A stretch of DNA of 64,000 nt from an uncultured Ruminococcus sp. (GCA_902773135.1 CACYDP010000036.1:1-64000), one strand, 5' to 3'; counted from the stretch's first letter, positions 42,601 through 50,559 are shown. Translations and numbers: made by a program. The notes: generated by a model from the letters alone, not told the origin.

Positions 42601-43206
42601 AGCCTGAACCGCATCCATATCACACATTTCGGCAAGATCGTTATAATCCCATATCTGAATTTTCTGTATTTCGTGTGAAGTTCTGAAACCGTCAAAGAAA
42701 TTGATAAACGGTACTCTTCCTTCAATTGCTGCCAGATGGGCAATCGGAGCAAGATCCATTACTTCCTGAGGATTGGTTTCGGCAAGCATCGCAAAACCCG
42801 TCTGACGACAGGCATAAACGTCCGAATGGTCGCCAAAAATATTAAGAGCGTGTGAAGCGACACAGCGAGCGGAAACATGGAATACACCCGGAAGAAGTTC
42901 ACCTGCTATTTTATACATATTGGGTATCATCAGAAGAAGACCCTGTGATGCAGTAAAAGTAGTAGTAAGAGCACCTGCATTAAGAGCACCGTGAACAGTA
43001 CCTGATGCACCTGCTTCAGACTGCATTTCCTGCACCTTTACAGTTGTTCCGAAAATATTTTTCAGTCCCTGTGCTGACCACTGATCCACATAGTCAGCCA
43101 TCGGACTTGACGGGGTAATGGGGTAAATACCCGCTACCTCGGTAAAGGCATACGCAACATGAGCGGCAGCATTATTACCGTCCATTGTTTTCATTTTTCT
43201 TGCCAT
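39676..43206 (-). CDS. nifJ: Pyruvate:ferredoxin (flavodoxin) oxidoreductase
   Basis: 1176 residues, the normal length for the single-chain enzyme. N-terminal domain begins with MDGNNAAAHVAYAFTEVAGIYPITPSSPMA; two ferredoxin-type motifs CAKCNKCSFVCPHATIRP and CMGCSVCVGVCPTNSL; CAGCAETSYARL for the proximal cluster; and the ThDP motif GDGWAYDIGFGGVDHVL with NTGGQASK. It oxidises pyruvate to acetyl-CoA, CO2 and reduced ferredoxin, the central step of anaerobic fermentation. Monocistronic, with its own promoter. Confidence 0.95.
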   Translation of the reverse strand: MARKMKTMDGNNAAAHVAYAFTEVAGIYPITPSSPMADYVDQWSAQGLKNIFGTTVKVQEMQSEAGASGTVHGALNAGALTTTFTASQGLLLMIPNMYKIAGELLPGVFHVSARCVASHALNIFGDHSDVYACRQTGFAMLAETNPQEVMDLAPIAHLAAIEGRVPFINFFDGFRTSHEIQKIQIWDYNDLAEMCDMDAVQAFRKRALNPERPVMRGSHENGDIFFQHREACNQYYDAIPDIVEKYMGKINDKLGTDYKLFNYYGAEDAERVIIAMGSICDVAEEVIDYMNANGEKVGLVKVRLYRPFRADKLIEAIPSTVKKIAVLDRTKEPGSLGEPLFLDVIAALAAQGRTGIRVIGGRYGLGSKDTPPSSVFAVYEELAKDEPKAQFTIGITDDVTNLSLEEKPAPNTAAEGTIECKFWGLGGDGTVGANKNSIKIIGDYTQKYVQAYFQYDSKKTGGVTISHLRFGDKPIKSPYYINKADFVACHNPSYILKGYKMVQDVKPGGVFLINCQWSADELNTHLNAETKKYIAKNNIQLYTVNAIDLAEKIGMGKRTNTILQAAFFALAKIMPIEEAVQHMKDAATKSYLKKGQDIVDMNHKAIDAGVTAFVKIDVPADWAEASESKKESTLAGKEKTVKMVETILEPVDKMDGDALPVSAFVDHVDGTFELGASAYEKRGVAVMVPEWNEVTCAKCNKCSFVCPHATIRPFALTAEEAAAAPSNIKIAPKPIVKTDYQYTLAVSPMDCMGCSVCVGVCPTNSLKMVARETQEDMQPVFDYCVANVTEKPETASNLTIVSSQYKQPLLEFSGSCAGCAETSYARLVTQLFGDRMYISNATGCSSIWGGPAATSPYTVNKDGHGPAWANSLFEDNAEHGYGLYLGQKAIRERLIEDLNVIASKEHAPDSVKSAIAEFLATKDDGEKNAEATKAVVAELEKLDCSCAERKDVLENKEYLAKKSIWIFGGDGWAYDIGFGGVDHVLAQGDDINIMVFDTEVYSNTGGQASKASQIGQVAQFAAAGKAIAKKSLADIAMSYGYIYVAQIAMGADQNQTLKAIKEAEAYPGPSLIIGYAPCEMHSIKGGMKNCQAEMKKAVECGYWNMFRYNPLLKAEGKNPFILDSKAPKTSYRDFIMGEARYSALTRSFPERAEELFQKAEERSAARYDELKERSQI

Positions 43207-43272
43207 TGGAAATTCCTCCCATTCAATTGTTTTATATCCAATTCAGCGTACACTAATACGGTACTTCAATAA

Positions 43273-43301
43273 TTTTAACACTTTTTTGTTTCCGTGTAAA
43301 G
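43273..43301 (-). promoter_or_regulatory. Promoter of nifJ
   Basis: Minus-strand TTTACA (43296-43301) and TAAAAT (43273-43278) with a 17-base spacer. The 308-base gap 43207-43515 also holds the NUDIX promoter and nothing else recognised. Confidence 0.6.
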
Positions 43302-43453
43302 TCAAAAACGTACATTATTTACAGTTTTTTTTGTCCAGTAAAACACAATCTTTCCTTCACTGCAACGCTCATTCGTTATGCAGAATCGATAAAAAGGGCT
43401 TTGCCGGAAAACAGCGGATAAAACCGGTTTTGATGAAGCCAACAGAAAGCAAA

Positions 43454-43482
43454 TTGACAGTTGTGTTGTTAAGTGGTATGAT
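43454..43482 (+). promoter_or_regulatory. Promoter of the NUDIX hydrolase operon
   Basis: TTGACA (43454-43459) and TATGAT (43477-43482) with a 17-base spacer, about 35 bases before the GTG start. Confidence 0.75.
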
Positions 43483-43515
43483 TGTAATATATTTCATAAA
43501 AAATGAGGTGGGCTT

Positions 43516-44073
43516 GTGTTTTTTGAAAAAACATTGGAATCAAAAGAAATATTTAATGGCAAAGTCATTCATGTTATGCACGATAAAGTGGAACTCCCTG
43601 ATGGTACAGTTTCTATGCGTGAGGTAGTCCATCATCCCGGAGGCGTATGTATCGCCGCACTGACAGAAGATGACGAACTGCTTTTTGTCAAACAATTCCG
43701 TTATCCCTATCAGGAAACCGTGTTGGAACTTCCTGCCGGAAAACTGGAAAAAGGTCAGAACCCTCTTGAAAACGGCAAACGTGAATTGCTGGAAGAAACA
43801 GGGGCTATCGGAAAAGAGTACCTTTCCCTTGGCAAACTTTACCCCAGTCCCGGATACTGCGGTGAAATCATTCATATGTATTTCTGTAAAATTGACCATT
43901 ACGAACAGCAACAGCTGGACGATGGCGAATTTCTGAATGTAGAAAAAATTCCTCTTAAAAAAGCGGTGGAAATGGTTCTGAACAATGAAATACCGGATTC
44001 CAAAACGCAGACAGCAATTTTAAAAACAGCAATGCTGTACAAACAACTGAAAAATATCGGAGAAACAAAATGA
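43516..44073 (+). CDS. NUDIX hydrolase, ADP-ribose pyrophosphatase type
   Basis: 185 residues with a GTG start after GAGGTGG. The Nudix box is complete: AGKLEKGQNPLENGKRELLEETGAIG (pattern G-x5-E-x7-REUxEExGU), preceded by QFRYPYQETVLELPAG as in NudF/ADPRP enzymes. It hydrolyses ADP-ribose to AMP and ribose-5-phosphate. The stop overlaps the next start as ATGA. Confidence 0.88.
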   Translation: MFFEKTLESKEIFNGKVIHVMHDKVELPDGTVSMREVVHHPGGVCIAALTEDDELLFVKQFRYPYQETVLELPAGKLEKGQNPLENGKRELLEETGAIGKEYLSLGKLYPSPGYCGEIIHMYFCKIDHYEQQQLDDGEFLNVEKIPLKKAVEMVLNNEIPDSKTQTAILKTAMLYKQLKNIGETK

Positions 44074-44420
44074 TCAATCCTGTTATCATCATTATTACTG
44101 CCGCCGTTCTGGTATCGATCATCTGCGTTTCCGTCATCAATAAGCCAAGAAAACCTGTTGTAACAGGGACATTGATCATTATTCTGGTATTTTTTATCGT
44201 ATCAACGTTTATGATTGATAATGCGATGTATGCACTCGGCACAAACGGCAACATCACCAGCTTTTTGCAGTTCATCATATTAAACGATTCGCCCTCATAC
44301 AGTGACCTTGAAAGTTCATTTGGTACCTTTATGATATTCGACATATGCTTGATTGGATTATCGCTTATTTGTATGTTTTTTGAAATTTTTATCATTCTCA
44401 GAAAGGACTCAAAACACTGA
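44070..44420 (+). CDS. Hypothetical small membrane protein
   Basis: 116 residues with three predicted helices (IIIITAAVLVSIICVSVI, GTLIIILVFFIVSTFMI, FDICLIGLSLICMFFEIFIIL) and an outer loop between helices 2 and 3 (LGTNGNITSFLQF ... SYSDLESSFGTF). It overlaps the NUDIX gene by four bases and ends one base before hemW, so it is cotranscribed with both. I do not recognise a family. Confidence 0.6.
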   Translation: MINPVIIIITAAVLVSIICVSVINKPRKPVVTGTLIIILVFFIVSTFMIDNAMYALGTNGNITSFLQFIILNDSPSYSDLESSFGTFMIFDICLIGLSLICMFFEIFIILRKDSKH

Positions 44421-44421
44421 T

Positions 44422-45534
44422 ATGCCTGCTTCACAAAACACTGTCGGTATTTATATTCACATTCCTTTCTGTGAGCGAAAATGTCCGTACTGTGATTTTT
44501 ATTCCGCAACATCGGACGAAAGCGAATTTGACCGTTATATTGCGGCAGTTTGCAGCAGAATGGAAACATACGCACAAACCATACAGCGAAAAGTCGATAC
44601 CCTCTATTTCGGCGGCGGCACACCCAGCATCATCGGAGCAAAACGCCTTTGCACCCTTAAAAATGCTGTCAGCAGCTGTTTTCATCTTGATTCTCCTGAA
44701 ATCACCGTGGAAGTCAATCCTGCAAAAAATGACTTTGATTTTGAACTTCTCAGAAAAAACGGATTTAACCGCATTTCAATTGGTTTGCAATCGGCAAATG
44801 ACAATGAACTGCAGCTTCTCGGCAGACTGCACAGTGTCAGTCAAGCCGATATTGGCATTCAAAAAGCACAAGCTGCCGGATTTGATAATATTTCACTCGA
44901 TTTGATGCTATGTACGCCGCAGCAAACCAAAGACAGTTTGCTGCGATCCATTGCTTTTTGTGCAGAACACCATGTACAACACATTTCTGCCTATATTCTC
45001 AAATTGGAAGAGGGCACACCGTACTGGCAAAATCGGACAAAACTCCATTTACCCGATGATGACGAACAAGCGGAGGTGTATCTTTTCGCTTGTGAACAAA
45101 TTGAAAATTATGGATACAAACAATATGAGATCTCCAATTTTTCCCAAAAAAACCGTCAAAGCCGTCACAATTTAAAATATTGGCACGATGAAGAATATCT
45201 TGGGATCGGACCATCGGCACATTCCTTTCTGAACGGCAAACGTTTTTATTACGGACGGAGTTTTGACGACTTTTACGCCGATACCATCACTGCCGACGGA
45301 ACAGGCGGTGATACCGAAGAATATTTGATGCTTGGACTGCGATTGTCCGAAGGAATCCGCAGCGAACGTTTCAAGAAACGTTTTGGTTTCGATATTCCCG
45401 ACATTTATTTTCAAAATGCAGAAAAAATGAAAAAATACGGTCTTGTCAAAACAGATCAAAACGGTTTTCAGCTGACACGCAGCGGCTTTCTTGTTTCCAA
45501 TGCCGTGATTGCTGAAATACTCAAAAATGACTGA
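44422..45534 (+). CDS. hemW: HemW-type radical SAM heme chaperone
   Basis: 370 residues from the ATG at 44422; the frame opens further upstream inside the previous gene, but homologues begin as here with VGIYIHIPFCERKCPYCDF. The radical SAM CxxxCxxC motif is followed by the extra cysteine-free Phe typical of HemW rather than HemN. TLYFGGGTPSII, ISIGLQSANDNELQLLGRLH and YEISNFSQKNRQSRHNLKYW are family motifs. HemW proteins insert heme into respiratory proteins; earlier they were annotated as oxygen-independent coproporphyrinogen oxidase. A heme chaperone is consistent with a putative cytochrome b at 13281-13829. Confidence 0.88.
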   Translation: MPASQNTVGIYIHIPFCERKCPYCDFYSATSDESEFDRYIAAVCSRMETYAQTIQRKVDTLYFGGGTPSIIGAKRLCTLKNAVSSCFHLDSPEITVEVNPAKNDFDFELLRKNGFNRISIGLQSANDNELQLLGRLHSVSQADIGIQKAQAAGFDNISLDLMLCTPQQTKDSLLRSIAFCAEHHVQHISAYILKLEEGTPYWQNRTKLHLPDDDEQAEVYLFACEQIENYGYKQYEISNFSQKNRQSRHNLKYWHDEEYLGIGPSAHSFLNGKRFYYGRSFDDFYADTITADGTGGDTEEYLMLGLRLSEGIRSERFKKRFGFDIPDIYFQNAEKMKKYGLVKTDQNGFQLTRSGFLVSNAVIAEILKND

Positions 45535-45538
45535 CCAT

Positions 45539-45586
45539 AAAAAATATCCGTAAAGAGCCTGTATCAGTGCCTTTACGGATATTTTT
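45539..45586. terminator. Bidirectional terminator between hemW and the Tim44-like gene
   Basis: A 15-17 base-pair stem AAAATATCCGTAAAG with CTTTACGGATATTTT and a 15-base loop; T-tracts lie on both sides. Confidence 0.85.
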
Positions 45587-45599
45587 GATATGATGCGAA

Positions 45600-46415
45600 T
45601 TATGATAGAATCACACCGCTGTTTTTATAGCTGTCACCGTTTTCCAAACGTACAAAATCTTTCAGCACCCATTGGGCAGTATCATAGGAAGCAGAGGTAC
45701 TGATATTTCTCTTAAATGTCATACCATATCTGAAATTGACCATCTGAGCCTGACTGCCTTCTATTGGTGCTCCCGATGAATCGGTGATATAGTTCCTCAT
45801 CGTGCCGCTGACACATACACTAAGTTCCTCATTCTTTTGATTCAGCTTATATTCTGTCAGTTTGAACTGATCGGTTTGTATCTCTTCAAACCGTTCTGTT
45901 TTTCCCGCATTTTGGAGATTTTTAATTTCCTGATAATGTTTTTTGAATAATTCAGCACTTTCTGTTTGCTGAAGCACGGTAAAATCACCGGCAGAAGCCG
46001 CACGAAGCACTTTATTCAGTACCTCTTGGCTATGATCAAAAAAATGTACCGTACTAAAATAATTGTCGTGTTTGAGAATCTCTTGGGTAATTTCATCGGT
46101 ATAATCTTTCAATTCGGAAGACACCATGGTTGCTACCGCAGTTCCCGGCGGAGAATTCTTCTTAGCGGATTTCTTTTTCTTAATGTATGAAACAATCATC
46201 AGTAACGCTACCAAAGCGATAAAAGCAATACCGATAATCAACGCTATTTTTGATTGTTCCGGAGTCAGCTTCACAACAGTACCGGATCCGCTTGAGTGAT
46301 AGTGGTGACGTGTACGATGACGAATTCTTGCCTCTGCGGGAATCGAACACATCAACCAAACAACAGCTGAAACAAGCAACGCCGACAAAATTCTGATTTT
46401 CTTTTTTATCCTCAT
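45600..46415 (-). CDS. Tim44-like domain membrane protein
   Basis: 271 residues. Signal peptide (LLVSAVVWLMCSIPAEA), a His/Arg-rich outer stretch (RIRHRTRHHYHSSGSG), one membrane helix (about 57-80) followed by KKKKSAKK, then a Tim44-like domain of 180 residues (FSTVHFFDHSQEVLNKVLRAA ... FRYGMTFKRNISTSAS ... WVLKDFVRLENG). This is the same layout as the protein at 7016-7882 without the zinc ribbon. The start follows CGGAGG and lies 36 bases after the ABC ATPase gene, so it may be read from the transporter promoter. Confidence 0.7.
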   Translation of the reverse strand: MRIKKKIRILSALLVSAVVWLMCSIPAEARIRHRTRHHYHSSGSGTVVKLTPEQSKIALIIGIAFIALVALLMIVSYIKKKKSAKKNSPPGTAVATMVSSELKDYTDEITQEILKHDNYFSTVHFFDHSQEVLNKVLRAASAGDFTVLQQTESAELFKKHYQEIKNLQNAGKTERFEEIQTDQFKLTEYKLNQKNEELSVCVSGTMRNYITDSSGAPIEGSQAQMVNFRYGMTFKRNISTSASYDTAQWVLKDFVRLENGDSYKNSGVILS

Positions 46416-46450
46416 TTTTTATTTCCTCCGTTGATATACAAAAACGCCCC

Positions 46451-47260
46451 TTATTCAGACAGCAGCATACGGTCATTATCCAATTCTTCTCCCCCGCTGG
46501 CAAGAGAAAATTTTTCAAGAAGATCCGAAGTTTTCAGTTTCTTCTTTTCTTCTCCGGAAACATCATAAATAATTTTTCCGTTATTCATCATAATCAGCCT
46601 GTTGCCGTGTGCAATGGCATCGTGCATATTATGCGTGACCATCAGAGCGGTCAGTTTGTTTTCATCTATGATTTTATCACTGAGTTCCAGCACTTTTGCG
46701 GCAGTTTTCGGATCAAGAGCCGCTGTATGTTCGTCCAGCAGCAATACCTGCGGTTTCTGTATGGTTGCCATCAGCAGCGTTATCGCCTGACGCTGACCTC
46801 CCGAAAGAAGTCCTACCTTACTTGACATTCTGTTTTCAAGCCCCAGGTCAAATTCAGCAAGCATTTCACGATATTGTTCACGTTCTGCTTTTGTCACGCC
46901 CCATCTGAGACTTCTTTTTTTGCCTCGTCTTGCGGCAATAGCCAGATTTTCTATAATTTCCATATCGGCAACCGTGCCCATCATCGGATCCTGAAAAACT
47001 CTACCCAGATATTTTGCCCGTTTATATTCCGGAAGTCCTGTAACATCTTTATCGCCTAGCCATATCATTCCCTTATCGACCGGCCACACACCGGACACGG
47101 CATTGAGCATCGTCGACTTGCCCGCACCGTTGCCGCCTATGACTGTACAGAAATCTCCCTCGTTCAGTTTCAGGTTCAGACCGTTGAGTGCCACTTTTTC
47201 ATTGATTGTGCCTTTATTGAAAGTCTTAAAAACGTTTTTAATTTCAAGCATTTTCTTCAA
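46451..47260 (-). CDS. ABC transporter ATP-binding protein, TrpXYZ type
   Basis: 269 residues: Walker A GGNGAGKST, LGRVFQDPMMGTVADMEI (Q-loop), LSGGQRQAITLLMATIQKPQVLLLDEHTAALD (signature and Walker B, with the family's DEHTAALD in place of DEPT), and MVTHN. This DEHTAALDP motif is typical of the ATPase partner of TrpX-like binding proteins. It overlaps the permease gene by 17 bases. Confidence 0.9.
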   Translation of the reverse strand: MKKMLEIKNVFKTFNKGTINEKVALNGLNLKLNEGDFCTVIGGNGAGKSTMLNAVSGVWPVDKGMIWLGDKDVTGLPEYKRAKYLGRVFQDPMMGTVADMEIIENLAIAARRGKKRSLRWGVTKAEREQYREMLAEFDLGLENRMSSKVGLLSGGQRQAITLLMATIQKPQVLLLDEHTAALDPKTAAKVLELSDKIIDENKLTALMVTHNMHDAIAHGNRLIMMNNGKIIYDVSGEEKKKLKTSDLLEKFSLASGGEELDNDRMLLSE

Positions 47261-48221
47261 CCTCCGCTTCGGCGTTTTTCTTATTGATTTTTACAAGTCT
47301 TTTAAATGATGTCAGACGTTTTTTTCTCAGATACGGCAAGGCAAGGAACAATGCAACAATTAACGCCGTAAACAGTTTCATATCATCTGTCGGCATCTTC
47401 AGCCAGAGAACAATACCCATAACAATATAATAAATCACACCGCCTATTACCACAAAAATCAATCGCATAATAAATCCGAAACGTTTGCGGAAAATAGCCT
47501 CACCGATCACCTGACCGATAATAACAGCAGCAAGACCGATAACAATGGCTCCTCTGCCCATATTAACATCAGCAAATCCCTGATACTGTGACATCAGGCT
47601 GCCAGAAAGTGCCACCAATCCGTTGGACAATGCCAGTGCTATTATTTTATCAAGACCAATATTGATTCCCTGAGCAGGAGCCATCTTGGGATTACAGCCC
47701 GTAGCACGTATAGCAGAACCTTGTTCCGTTCCGAAATACCAGTAAAGCAGTGCCATAATCACAGCTGCAAACACCAATGCAGCAATAATTGCCATATACA
47801 CATCTCTGAGTGATATAACAAGATCAAAATTATCTACACTGATGGTTCGATTCGACTGCCCCATGATATTAAGATTGATCGAATACAATGCGATCTGACT
47901 GAGTATGCCTGCCAGTATATCGGGAATTCCGAGTAAAGTATGCAGCAGTCCTGTCACCAGACCCGCCGCAATACCGGAAAGAAATGCCACTATCATTGTA
48001 AGCCATATGGGTGCTCCCGAAAGAAGCATCATCGCCGTTACTGCACCGCCCGTAGCAAAACTGCCGTCAACTGTCAGGTCTGCGAAATTCAATATTTTAT
48101 ATGTAATATATACACCAAGTGCCATAATGCCCCATAACACACCTTGTGCAATATTCCCCGGCAATGCCTGAACAAATGCTGCCGGGTCAAGAGATGAAAA
48201 ATATTCTGATAAAAAATCCAT
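47244..48221 (-). CDS. ABC transporter permease, TrpXYZ/COG4120 type
   Basis: About 325 residues, nine to ten helices. Start at ATG 48221 is preferred to the TTG at 48239. Family features: GNIAQGVLWGIMALGVYITYKILNFADLTVDGSFATGGAVTAM and GLSNGLVALSGSLMSQYQGFADVNMGRGAIVIGLAAVIIG, as in branched-chain-like inner membrane permeases. The C-terminal tail is very basic. Works with the ATPase and lipoprotein encoded on either side; the ligand may be tryptophan or another amino acid or nucleoside-like compound. Confidence 0.88.
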   Translation of the reverse strand: MDFLSEYFSSLDPAAFVQALPGNIAQGVLWGIMALGVYITYKILNFADLTVDGSFATGGAVTAMMLLSGAPIWLTMIVAFLSGIAAGLVTGLLHTLLGIPDILAGILSQIALYSINLNIMGQSNRTISVDNFDLVISLRDVYMAIIAALVFAAVIMALLYWYFGTEQGSAIRATGCNPKMAPAQGINIGLDKIIALALSNGLVALSGSLMSQYQGFADVNMGRGAIVIGLAAVIIGQVIGEAIFRKRFGFIMRLIFVVIGGVIYYIVMGIVLWLKMPTDDMKLFTALIVALFLALPYLRKKRLTSFKRLVKINKKNAEAEVEENA

Positions 48222-48250
48222 TAATAAAACACCAACCAATTATAATTTAT

Positions 48251-48315
48251 GCAGGATTTAAAATATTTCAACTGCCTACCGATAAAATGGCGGCTGCCAT
48301 TATTTCAAATCCTGC
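48251..48315 (-). other. Long imperfect hairpin between binding-protein and permease genes
   Basis: GCAGGATTTGAAATA pairs with TATTTTAAATCCTGC (14 of 15) around a 35-base loop that itself contains GGCAGCCGCC. No T-tract. Such hairpins commonly protect the upstream binding-protein message and lower permease output. Confidence 0.55.
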
Positions 48316-48330
48316 ATTTTTATTCAGCGA

Positions 48331-49383
48331 TCAATCCGCTTTGATTTCTGTATATCCGTCAGGTATGGAGATACCAAGCTCACTTGCTCTGTCTGCTATA
48401 TATTCCTTTGTAGTTGACGGAGAATATTCAATCTTCATAGAAGCAATATCTTTTCCGTTAACAAGAACATCATAAGCCATCTCACCCGTTTTATACCCAA
48501 GATCATAGTAGCTGATAGAAAGAGTTGCAACCCCGCAGCCCTTACAGATATTTTCTTCACCGGCTATAATCGGTTTCTTTGCCGGACGTGCGATATTATC
48601 AATCAGTTCTGCATTAGATGCTGCCGTATTATCTGTGGGGATGTAAATAACATCAGATTCGTTGCAAGCATTGGTAGTTACCTGTGCAACATCGTTGGAA
48701 TCGGAGAAGGTAAATTCTTTTACCGAATATCCAAGTTCTTCCAGTGATGTTGTAATGGAATCCGACTGAAATTTGGAGTTCGGTTCTGCCGAACAGTAAA
48801 GTATGCCGACATTTTTAGCATCAGGACAAAGTTCTTTAATAATATTTGCCTGTTCTTTCAGCGGAGCCAGATCGCTGGTACCCGAAACGTTTTTGCCTGT
48901 TGTACCGCTGAAATCTTTCATATCAAGAGCCGTACCGTAATCTGTAATCGAAGTCGCCAGAATCGGTATATCGGTGGTAGCGGTAGATGCTGCCTGAAGT
49001 GATGCTGTGGCATTCGCCATAATCAGATCATAGTTGGAAGAAACAAACTGGTTGCAGATTGTGGCACAGGTAGGTGAATCATTCTGAGCATTCTGAACAT
49101 CAAATTTGACATGCTCTTTACCCATCAATTTTGTAAGACAATCCTGAAATCCCTGCGTAGCGGCATCAAGAGCCTGATGCTGCACCAGCTGGCAAACACC
49201 GATGTTATACACCTTGCCGTCCTCAATATCTGTTGTGGAAACGGTGGTATCCGGGGCGGATTCAGGACTTGGGGATTTACTTTCTTCTTTTGATGAATTG
49301 CTTCCGGCACAGCCTGCCATCATGCCAAACGCAAGTACCGATGCTATCAAAGCAGTCGTAATTTTTCTTGTTTTATTTTTCAT
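48331..49383 (-). CDS. ABC transporter substrate-binding lipoprotein, TrpX type
   Basis: 350 residues from the ATG at 49383 (AAAGGAGA upstream). Lipobox GMMAGC followed by a Ser/Glu/Pro linker. The two-lobed binding fold shows VYNIGVCQLVQHQALDAATQGFQDCL at the start, then NAQNDSPTCATICNQFVSSNYDLIMANATASLQAA, ILATSITDYGTAL and VGILYCSAEPNSKFQSD, all landmarks of the COG2984/TrpX family. It captures the ligand outside the cell for the permease and ATPase downstream. Confidence 0.9.
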   Translation of the reverse strand: MKNKTRKITTALIASVLAFGMMAGCAGSNSSKEESKSPSPESAPDTTVSTTDIEDGKVYNIGVCQLVQHQALDAATQGFQDCLTKLMGKEHVKFDVQNAQNDSPTCATICNQFVSSNYDLIMANATASLQAASTATTDIPILATSITDYGTALDMKDFSGTTGKNVSGTSDLAPLKEQANIIKELCPDAKNVGILYCSAEPNSKFQSDSITTSLEELGYSVKEFTFSDSNDVAQVTTNACNESDVIYIPTDNTAASNAELIDNIARPAKKPIIAGEENICKGCGVATLSISYYDLGYKTGEMAYDVLVNGKDIASMKIEYSPSTTKEYIADRASELGISIPDGYTEIKAD

Positions 49384-49454
49384 AACAAATTCTCCTTTGC
49401 TAAATTTAACGCTGATGAAAAACCTCTGTTTTCCATTGCGTATCAACGTATATC

Positions 49455-49483
49455 ACTTTACCACATTCCATCGGTTTTGTCAA
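49455..49483 (-). promoter_or_regulatory. Promoter of the TrpXYZ-type operon
   Basis: Minus-strand TTGACA (49478-49483) and TAAAGT (49455-49460) with a 17-base spacer. No T-box GGGTGGTACCGCG element is seen in the leader. Confidence 0.78.
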
Positions 49484-49535
49484 CAAATATACAAATCACA
49501 AAAACATCTTGTAATTTTTTTATATAATAAAACCA

Positions 49536-49569
49536 ATATAAAAGACGTTCCGAATCACTCCGAAACGTC
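49536..49569 (-). terminator. Likely terminator of the zinc-ribbon gene
   Basis: GACGTT/AACGTC outer stem with partly paired centre, followed on the minus strand by TTTTATATT. Weak stem, so confidence is moderate. Confidence 0.5.
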
Positions 49570-49585
49570 AGTATAGTTGAGGGGA

Positions 49586-49864
49586 TTATGCTTCTTCTTT
49601 CATCTTAGCAAAACATTCGCTGCAATAAACGGGACGATCTTCACGAGGTTTAAAAGGAATCTTTGCTTCGCCGCCACATGATGCACATACAGCTGTAAAC
49701 AGTTCACGTTCAGGTTTCTGAGCGTTCTTTCTTGCCATACGGCAGGGCTTACATCTCTGCGGTTCATTTTCAAAACCCTTTGACGCATAAAATTCCTGTT
49801 CGCCGGCTGTAAAAACAAATTCGGCACCGCACTCTTTACATATAAGAGTCTTATCTTCGTACAT
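49586..49864 (-). CDS. Zinc-ribbon protein with two CxxC-CxxC modules
   Basis: 92 residues, starting seven bases after GAGGT. First module: LICKECGAEFVFTAGEQEFY ... RCKPCRMARK; second module: AVCASCGGEAKIPF ... VYCSECFAKM. Eight cysteines in four CxxC pairs would hold two zinc ions. Members are common in Clostridia with unknown role; the first module is related to a conserved 'probable zinc-ribbon' family that may bind RNA or DNA. A tRNA-shaped element lies 34 bases upstream on the same strand. Confidence 0.8.
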   Translation of the reverse strand: MYEDKTLICKECGAEFVFTAGEQEFYASKGFENEPQRCKPCRMARKNAQKPERELFTAVCASCGGEAKIPFKPREDRPVYCSECFAKMKEEA

Positions 49865-49898
49865 TTGATTTACCTCACTTTGGTATTATTATAATTTC

Positions 49899-49965
49899 GC
49901 CCTCGGACGGAATTGCACCGTCACCTTTGAATAGTCAACGCTCTCCTGAAATAAGCTACATGGGC
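49899..49965 (-). ncRNA. tRNA-shaped element with shortened anticodon arm
   Basis: Read on the minus strand, 67 bases fold as a tRNA: acceptor GCCCATG/CGAGGGC (six of seven pairs, one of them wobble), TA linker, D-arm GCTT/GAGC with a 9-base loop containing GG, G26, then an arm of only 12 bases (TTGA, loop CTAT, TCAA), variable AGGT, T-arm GACGG/CCGTC with loop TGCAATT (six of seven match TTCRANY), discriminator G, no CCA. A normal anticodon arm needs 17 bases, so it cannot decode. It may be a decayed tRNA or a tRNA mimic in the leader of the zinc-ribbon gene. Confidence 0.5.
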
Positions 49966-49980
49966 ATATATTGGCAAGCA

Positions 49981-50559
49981 TCATCTTGCCAGTTTGGTAC
50001 GTACTCTGTGCATTGCATTATCACACGATTTTCGGCTGATACCGAGTTTGTGAGAGATCTGTTCATAAGTCAAACCCGAAAGGTAAAGCTGCAAGACCGA
50101 ATTTTCAGTTTGCGAAAGGCTTTTTCGAATACGGTTTTCAAGCAATATCCTGCTTTCCTTGATAATAACGGCATTTTCAGGTTCACAATCAGACGGCAGC
50201 GGCACATCAGGAACATCGTCAAGCGAAGAAGTACCGTTATTAATTTTATTTTTATCACTGTTGGAATATCTGACAGCCGAGAGCATTTTATTTCGTATAC
50301 ATACAGAAGCATAAGTGCGGAAAGAGGCACTGCCGTCGGGATCAAAATGACACACGGCATTATGCAGTCCCAGAAGTCCCTCCTGAAACAAATCATCTTT
50401 TTCGATATGGCTGCTGTATAGTCCGGCTGCCCTATTAGCTATCATAAGGACATAGCGGACGGCAAGGCTTGTAAAGGCTTTTTGTTCCCCGTTAAGATAA
50501 ATACGAACCAGCTCTTCATCAGTTAATGATTTAAAACCGTCCTGTTGATTTTCAAGCAT
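49981..50559 (-). CDS. RNA polymerase sigma factor, SigH-like
   Basis: 192 residues. Region 2 (DEELVRIYLNGEQKAFTSLAVRYVLMIANRAAGLY ... KDDLFQEGLLGLHNAVCHFDP.. FRTYASVCIRNKMLSAVR) and region 4 (SLSQTENSVLQLYLSGLTYEQISHKLGISRKSCDNAMHRVRTKL) are complete. The layout and the length match Bacillus and Clostridium SigH, the early sporulation sigma factor; region 4 with KSCDNAMHRVRTKL is typical. The start follows GGGGTGG. A SpoVM-like gene 4 kb away supports a sporulation background. Confidence 0.8.
   Translation of the reverse strand: MLENQQDGFKSLTDEELVRIYLNGEQKAFTSLAVRYVLMIANRAAGLYSSHIEKDDLFQEGLLGLHNAVCHFDPDGSASFRTYASVCIRNKMLSAVRYSNSDKNKINNGTSSLDDVPDVPLPSDCEPENAVIIKESRILLENRIRKSLSQTENSVLQLYLSGLTYEQISHKLGISRKSCDNAMHRVRTKLAR

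Noticed and set aside
49384..49560. Trp T-box upstream of the TrpX-type gene
   Set aside because: No GGGTGGTACCGCG-like sequence or specifier structure was found; only a promoter.
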